Assembly: GCA_041946755.1 (NCBI GenBank)
Contig: JBHGBB010000159.1
Location: forward strand, 1-9,552
DNA length: 9,552 bases
Source: JBHGBB01 sp041946755
GTDB lineage: Bacteria; UBP4; UBA4092; JAOAEQ01
Direction of reading: 5' to 3'
Shown here: piece after piece, positions 5,579 to 9,552 of the stretch
Layout: each line of letters begins with the position of its first letter
Position numbering within the stretch: position 1 is the first letter of the stretch
Notes under the pieces: model-generated
Databases searched by the model: none
Told to the model about the DNA's origin: nothing
What the model saw: only the letters and a program-made list of their open reading frames with translations
Program-made: the position numbers and the translations under genes

Positions 5579-8500
5579 ATGTCACAAAAATCGTTAAGGA
5601 GTTCAAAATTAGCAGTAGCATTGTTTTTAGTCTTAATGTTAGTTGGCAGTAGTATTTATTATATATGTTTCGCATCGGATTTGAGTATTGTTCCAACTTC
5701 GGTTGAAGTGAAGTTGGATAAAGAGATGATGCAGATTAGTTTTTCTGCGCATAGCGAGTTTGCTAATCCTATCCCCGCTACCCTTAGGCTGCAAGTAGTA
5801 GATTTAGATGGGAAAAATGTGGTTCAGGATACCCGAACTATCCAACTCCAGCCGGATACTAAGAAGTATACGATATCTATTCCCGCGAAGATCGAACAGG
5901 ATAAATCCCCGGAATATGTTTTGAAATATTCATTAACCCGGGAAGGGGGGTACGGAGTTAAAGGCAGCCGGAGCCTGTTTGCTGCTATCAGCCAGATTGA
6001 AACCAAAGTGTTCGGGCAAAGGGAATTATATACCGGCAGTAAAGCCGCGTTCCGAATCATCGCACTTAATCATGCTTCTAATGAACCGATCCCTGATGCT
6101 GAAGTTACTATCAGCCTCCCTTCAGCAGATAAAGATAAACCGATTATCCTTTATACCGGTAAAACCAATAAACGGGGGACCGTCGATGCTTCGTTTTCCA
6201 TTCCTGCTAGTATCAATGCCGACCAATCGGAATTAACCATAAAACTCGATTCCTCTCTAGGCTCTGATATAGTTAAAGAGAAAATCAAGTTTAAACGCGG
6301 GTATCGAATCCTATTAACCACCGATAAACCGTTGTATCAACCGGGACAAACCATTCATATCCGGTCGTTAAGCCTGAATATCCCGAACCTGAAACCAGCC
6401 CGGCGGATGCCGATGCTTATCGAAGTGATGGACTCGAAAGGTAACAAGGTATTCAAGAAAGAACTGAAAACCGATCGGTTTGGTATTGCCGCCTCAGAAT
6501 TCGTTCTAGCTGATGAAGTGAATATGGGTGTTTATGCGGTTAAAGCTACCCTCGATAAGGTCGAATCCGAAAAGAAGGTTACCGTTGATCGCTATGTACT
6601 TCCCAAATTTAAGGTAGAAGTTAAAACCGATAAACAATATTATCTCCCGGGAGAAACTATTAAAGGGGATATCCAATCGGATTATTTCTTCGGGAAACCA
6701 GTAGCCGGTGGAACCGTTACGGTAGTCGCATCCAAGTTTGAAGTTACCTTCACCGAATTCGCCCGAGTCGAAGGTACCTTGGATAAAGATGGGCATTATA
6801 AATTCGAAATCAAACTGCCGGAATATTTCGCCGGCACTCCTTTAGAACAAGGAAATGCTTCGGTTAAACTGGAAGTCGGGATAATCGATACCGCGGACCA
6901 TAAACAGGAAAAGACTTCGATGATTAGTATCTCGAAAGACCCGATAAATATTTATTTAATCCCGGAATCCGGTCAGGTGGTTCCAAATGTTGAAAATATT
7001 GTTTATATATTAACTAGCTATCCAGATGGAACGCTTGCTCAATGTGGAATTGCTTTGGAAAGTCCAGCTGAAACTGAATTCCCAACAATGGGTATTCGTC
7101 AATATCGTTTTGTACCTAAAACTAATTCTACTAAATTCATTATATCTGCTTGGGATAAACAAGGTAATAGAGCAAAGAAAGAACAAATTTTTAATGCTGA
7201 TACCACCCGAGATGCGATTCTACTCCGGCCGAATAAATCGTTATATCAGGTCGGTGATAAAGCCCAGCTCCAGATATTTACTACCCAACCAAAAGGGACG
7301 TTTTATCTGGATGTGATTAAAGATGGGCAGACGATGCTGACTAAATCCATCGATTTTGAGCATGGAAAAGCAGTTCTGGATTTTGATATCGACCAATCCT
7401 TAGTCGGCAGTATTCAATTCCATGCATACTTGATTACCCGAACTACCGATATTATCCGGGATACCCGGCTGGTATATGTGAATCCGGCAGATGATTTAAA
7501 AATCGCTATTACTCCTGATAAACAAACCTATCGACCGGGAGAAGAAGCCAACCTCCAGTTCTTGGTAGAAGATAAAACCGGGCATCCGGTTCTAGCGGCG
7601 TTAGGCATTTCAATCGTCGATGAGGCGGTGTTCGCATTACAGGATATGCAGCCGGGTCTAGAGAAAGTATATTTCACTCTCGAAAAAGAGATTATGAAAC
7701 CCCGATATGAAATCCATGGATATTCGATTGAAGATTTAATTAAAGATACCGGTCAGAAACCGCCGGTAGTGATGCCGATAGAAGAGAAAGCGCACGGATG
7801 GAGTCCGTTACAGCAAGAAGCAGCAACAGTGCTCTTAGCGTCAGCACCGAAACCGGCACCGTTTACCTTAGCAGTCAATACCTTCGACCAGAAAGAATCG
7901 AAATATCAGGATGCGATAGTTAAGCGGATTGATAAAGATTATCAGCATATCTGGAAAGGTATCCAGGCTTATTATCAGAAACATAATGAATATCCAACGA
8001 AAGACCAGGGGATAGAAATTGTTGTTAAAGAAGGGTTCTTACGCGATACCGATTTACTTGATCCTTGGGGCATTCGATATAAAACGCAACCATGCAGTTG
8101 CGGAAGATATCATAGCCTAACCTTAATTTCTGCCGGTCCGGATAGTATCTGGAATACCAATGATGATGTAACCGTACCGATACCATGGGGTAGTCGTAAA
8201 GGTGGGATTTTACAACAGCGAATCCGCGGTTTCGCTGGCGGATTAGAGATGAATGGCGATGTATTAGCCGCTCGAGCAGTACCAGAAGCACCAGCCGCTA
8301 TGAAAATGATGGAGGCTGCTACTTTTGATAAAGCAGAAGAAAGATTAGAAGCTAAAGGTACCGTAAGTACTTCCGGTGGGAAACTAAAAGAAGAGGTTCG
8401 GCTCCGGATGTATTTCCCGGAAACCTTATATTTCAATCCTGCGTTTATCACTGATCAAACTGGGAAAGGTACTTTAAAAGTTACTATGGCAGATTCGATT

Positions 8501-9552
8501 ACCTCTTGGCGAATTTCAGCGCTTGGATCGGCTACTGACGGCAGAATGGGTAGTATCGATTCACCGCTAAGGGTATTCCAGGATTTCTTCATCGATATCG
8601 ATTTCCCGGTGGCGTTAACTCAGAATGATGAATTGAGTGTACCCATAGCGGTATATAACTATCTCCCCGGCGCACAGACGGTTAAACTTGAAGTTACTCC
8701 GGAACCGTGGTTTGAATTGAAAGATGAAAAGACCAAAACCGTTAAACTCCAGAAAGATGAAGTTCGAGCGGTATATTATTCGATTAAGGTGAAAGAGATT
8801 GGAAATCATAAGTTTACCGTGTATGCATATGGTACTAAATTAAACGATGCCATCCAACGGTCGATAGAAGTGGTCCCTGATGGGAAAGAGTATCAGGTCA
8901 GTATCAGCGACCGGCTGAGTAAAGATATCGAAAAGGAAATCGTTATCCCACAAGAAGCAATTGACCATGCGAATAAACTCCAGGTGAAAGTATATCCCGG
9001 AATCTTCAGTCAGATTGTTGAAGGATTAGCGAGTATGCTCCGGATGCCGTTCGGTTGTTTCGAGCAGACCTCGTCAGTAACTTATCCGAACATCCTGGTG
9101 CTCGATTATCTGAAAACCACTAAACAGGTTACCCCGGAAATCCAGATGAAAGCGGAAGGGTTCATTAATGCCGGGTACCAAAGATTGTTAAGCTATGAAG
9201 TACCAGGCGGAGGATTCGAATGGTTCGGAAACGCGCCAGCGAATAAGATTCTTACCGCATGGGGGGTAATGGAGTTTAGCGATATGGCGAAAGTGTTTAA
9301 TGTCGACCCGGCAGTAATCAGCCGAACGCAGGCTTGGCTGATTAAACAACAGAATCAGGATGGGTCGTGGACTCCGGATAAATCGTATCTCCATGCCGAA
9401 AGCTGGCAGAAGATTCAAAATAGTAATCTCTTGGTCACCGCATATATCACCTGGGCACTGCTTCGAACCGATATTAAAGAGAAAGAACTCGATAAAGCTA
9501 TCGATTATCTAAAACAGCATGCGAAAGAAGCGAATGATATTTATGTCGCTGG
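5579..9552 (+). CDS. Alpha-2-macroglobulin family protein with GspG-like insert (3' end outside window)
   Basis: The frame is open for 1324 codons from the ATG behind AGGAGG to the window end. Bacterial A2Ms are large extracytoplasmic protease traps: cleavage in a bait region exposes an internal thioester that captures the protease. Residues 1-32 are a basic start, a hydrophobic stretch (11-30) and a possible signal peptidase I site after C-F-A. There is no lipobox, unlike E. coli YfhM, known to me as a lipoprotein. Macroglobulin-like domains follow, including K-P-L-Y-Q-P-G-Q-T near 250, Y-Y-L-P-G-E-T near 352, and the bait-region domain (K-Q-T-Y-R-P-G-E-E to S-I-V-D-E-A-V-F-A-L) at about 638-687. 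A GspG-like insert lies at 778-866. The A2M signature V-R-L-R-M-Y-F-P-E-T-L-Y begins at 940. The thioester motif P-F-G-C-F-E-Q-T has C1160, E1162 and Q1163 and opens an alpha-helical thioester domain. No pbpC, its frequent neighbour in Proteobacteria, is visible. Confidence 0.95.
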   Translation, partial: MSQKSLRSSKLAVALFLVLMLVGSSIYYICFASDLSIVPTSVEVKLDKEMMQISFSAHSEFANPIPATLRLQVVDLDGKNVVQDTRTIQLQPDTKKYTISIPAKIEQDKSPEYVLKYSLTREGGYGVKGSRSLFAAISQIETKVFGQRELYTGSKAAFRIIALNHASNEPIPDAEVTISLPSADKDKPIILYTGKTNKRGTVDASFSIPASINADQSELTIKLDSSLGSDIVKEKIKFKRGYRILLTTDKPLYQPGQTIHIRSLSLNIPNLKPARRMPMLIEVMDSKGNKVFKKELKTDRFGIAASEFVLADEVNMGVYAVKATLDKVESEKKVTVDRYVLPKFKVEVKTDKQYYLPGETIKGDIQSDYFFGKPVAGGTVTVVASKFEVTFTEFARVEGTLDKDGHYKFEIKLPEYFAGTPLEQGNASVKLEVGIIDTADHKQEKTSMISISKDPINIYLIPESGQVVPNVENIVYILTSYPDGTLAQCGIALESPAETEFPTMGIRQYRFVPKTNSTKFIISAWDKQGNRAKKEQIFNADTTRDAILLRPNKSLYQVGDKAQLQIFTTQPKGTFYLDVIKDGQTMLTKSIDFEHGKAVLDFDIDQSLVGSIQFHAYLITRTTDIIRDTRLVYVNPADDLKIAITPDKQTYRPGEEANLQFLVEDKTGHPVLAALGISIVDEAVFALQDMQPGLEKVYFTLEKEIMKPRYEIHGYSIEDLIKDTGQKPPVVMPIEEKAHGWSPLQQEAATVLLASAPKPAPFTLAVNTFDQKESKYQDAIVKRIDKDYQHIWKGIQAYYQKHNEYPTKDQGIEIVVKEGFLRDTDLLDPWGIRYKTQPCSCGRYHSLTLISAGPDSIWNTNDDVTVPIPWGSRKGGILQQRIRGFAGGLEMNGDVLAARAVPEAPAAMKMMEAATFDKAEERLEAKGTVSTSGGKLKEEVRLRMYFPETLYFNPAFITDQTGKGTLKVTMADSITSWRISALGSATDGRMGSIDSPLRVFQDFFIDIDFPVALTQNDELSVPIAVYNYLPGAQTVKLEVTPEPWFELKDEKTKTVKLQKDEVRAVYYSIKVKEIGNHKFTVYAYGTKLNDAIQRSIEVVPDGKEYQVSISDRLSKDIEKEIVIPQEAIDHANKLQVKVYPGIFSQIVEGLASMLRMPFGCFEQTSSVTYPNILVLDYLKTTKQVTPEIQMKAEGFINAGYQRLLSYEVPGGGFEWFGNAPANKILTAWGVMEFSDMAKVFNVDPAVISRTQAWLIKQQNQDGSWTPDKSYLHAESWQKIQNSNLLVTAYITWALLRTDIKEKELDKAIDYLKQHAKEANDIYVA
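7910..8176 (+). other. GspG-like (T2SSG) domain within the A2M bait region
   Basis: Residues 778-866 read like the globular part of a type II secretion major pseudopilin without its N-terminal hydrophobic helix. A helix with A-Y-Y-Q-K-H-N-E-Y-P-T-K-D-Q-G (about 797-811) is followed by L-D-P-W-G-I-R-Y at 827-834 and S-A-G-P-D...N-T-N-D-D-V-T at 851-865. These match the family's Y-P-T-x-x-Q-G, D-P-W-G-x-x-Y and S-x-G-x-D...x-x-D-D/I landmarks, the last being the loop linked to calcium in GspG. Loose Ala/Pro-rich linkers flank it. C839-S-C841 is an added cysteine pair. Confidence 0.75.
9047..9070 (+). other. Thioester motif of the A2M protein
   Basis: The codons for M-P-F-G-C-F-E-Q-T span this stretch and its immediate surroundings. 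Cys1160 (9056-9058) and Gln1163 (9065-9067) are the pair that forms the internal thiol ester in this family. The second position is Phe where animal proteins have Gly and E. coli YfhM has Leu. The reactive residues are intact, so the protein should be of the covalent-trapping type. Confidence 0.9.

Noticed and set aside
7026..7316. 96-residue plus-strand ORF in another frame of the A2M gene.
   Set aside because: The A2M frame is open and conserved through here. The extra ORF arises from the low-GC patch and has no ribosome binding site.

Overview
The window is bacterial, with a GC content in the low 40s by eye and a marked preference for CCG, ACC, GAT and CGG/CGA codons. It holds four protein genes. 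The outer two run off the window edges. The lineage cannot be named from the sequence. The repeat-rich spacers, a two-half GlnE, and a very large secreted alpha-2-macroglobulin (A2M) protein fit an uncultured Gram-negative-type or candidate-phylum bacterium; this is inference.

Layout. (1) Positions 1-1259 (+) hold the 3' part of a secreted or surface protein built from Ig-like CARDB modules. (2) Positions 1260-1328 are a nested inverted repeat that fills the whole spacer up to the next ATG. (3) Positions 1329-4373 (+) are glnE, the glutamine synthetase adenylyltransferase/deadenylase. It carries palindromic repeat elements in frame at two places, and its stop codon lies inside a third palindromic element. 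(4) Positions 4374-4958 contain no gene but a string of strong hairpins, including two near-identical copies of a 28-bp palindrome. (5) Positions 4959-5306 (-) are a small three-repeat ankyrin protein. (6) Positions 5307-5578 are a divergent spacer with wordy tandem repeats and a clear Shine-Dalgarno site. (7) Positions 5579-9552 (+) are the first 1324 codons of a bacterial A2M, open to the window end, with an export signal, macroglobulin domains and a thioester motif (C-F-E-Q).

The genes do not form an obvious operon. GlnE is central nitrogen control in the cytoplasm. The CARDB protein and the A2M are extracytoplasmic. The ankyrin protein is probably a cytoplasmic interaction module transcribed away from the A2M gene.

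The strongest points for a second look are: (a) a pseudopilin GspG-like (T2SSG) domain in the bait-region position of the A2M; (b) in-frame palindromic element insertions in glnE; (c) a 222-bp patch of foreign-looking codon use inside the A2M gene; (d) the dense hairpin spacer downstream of glnE.
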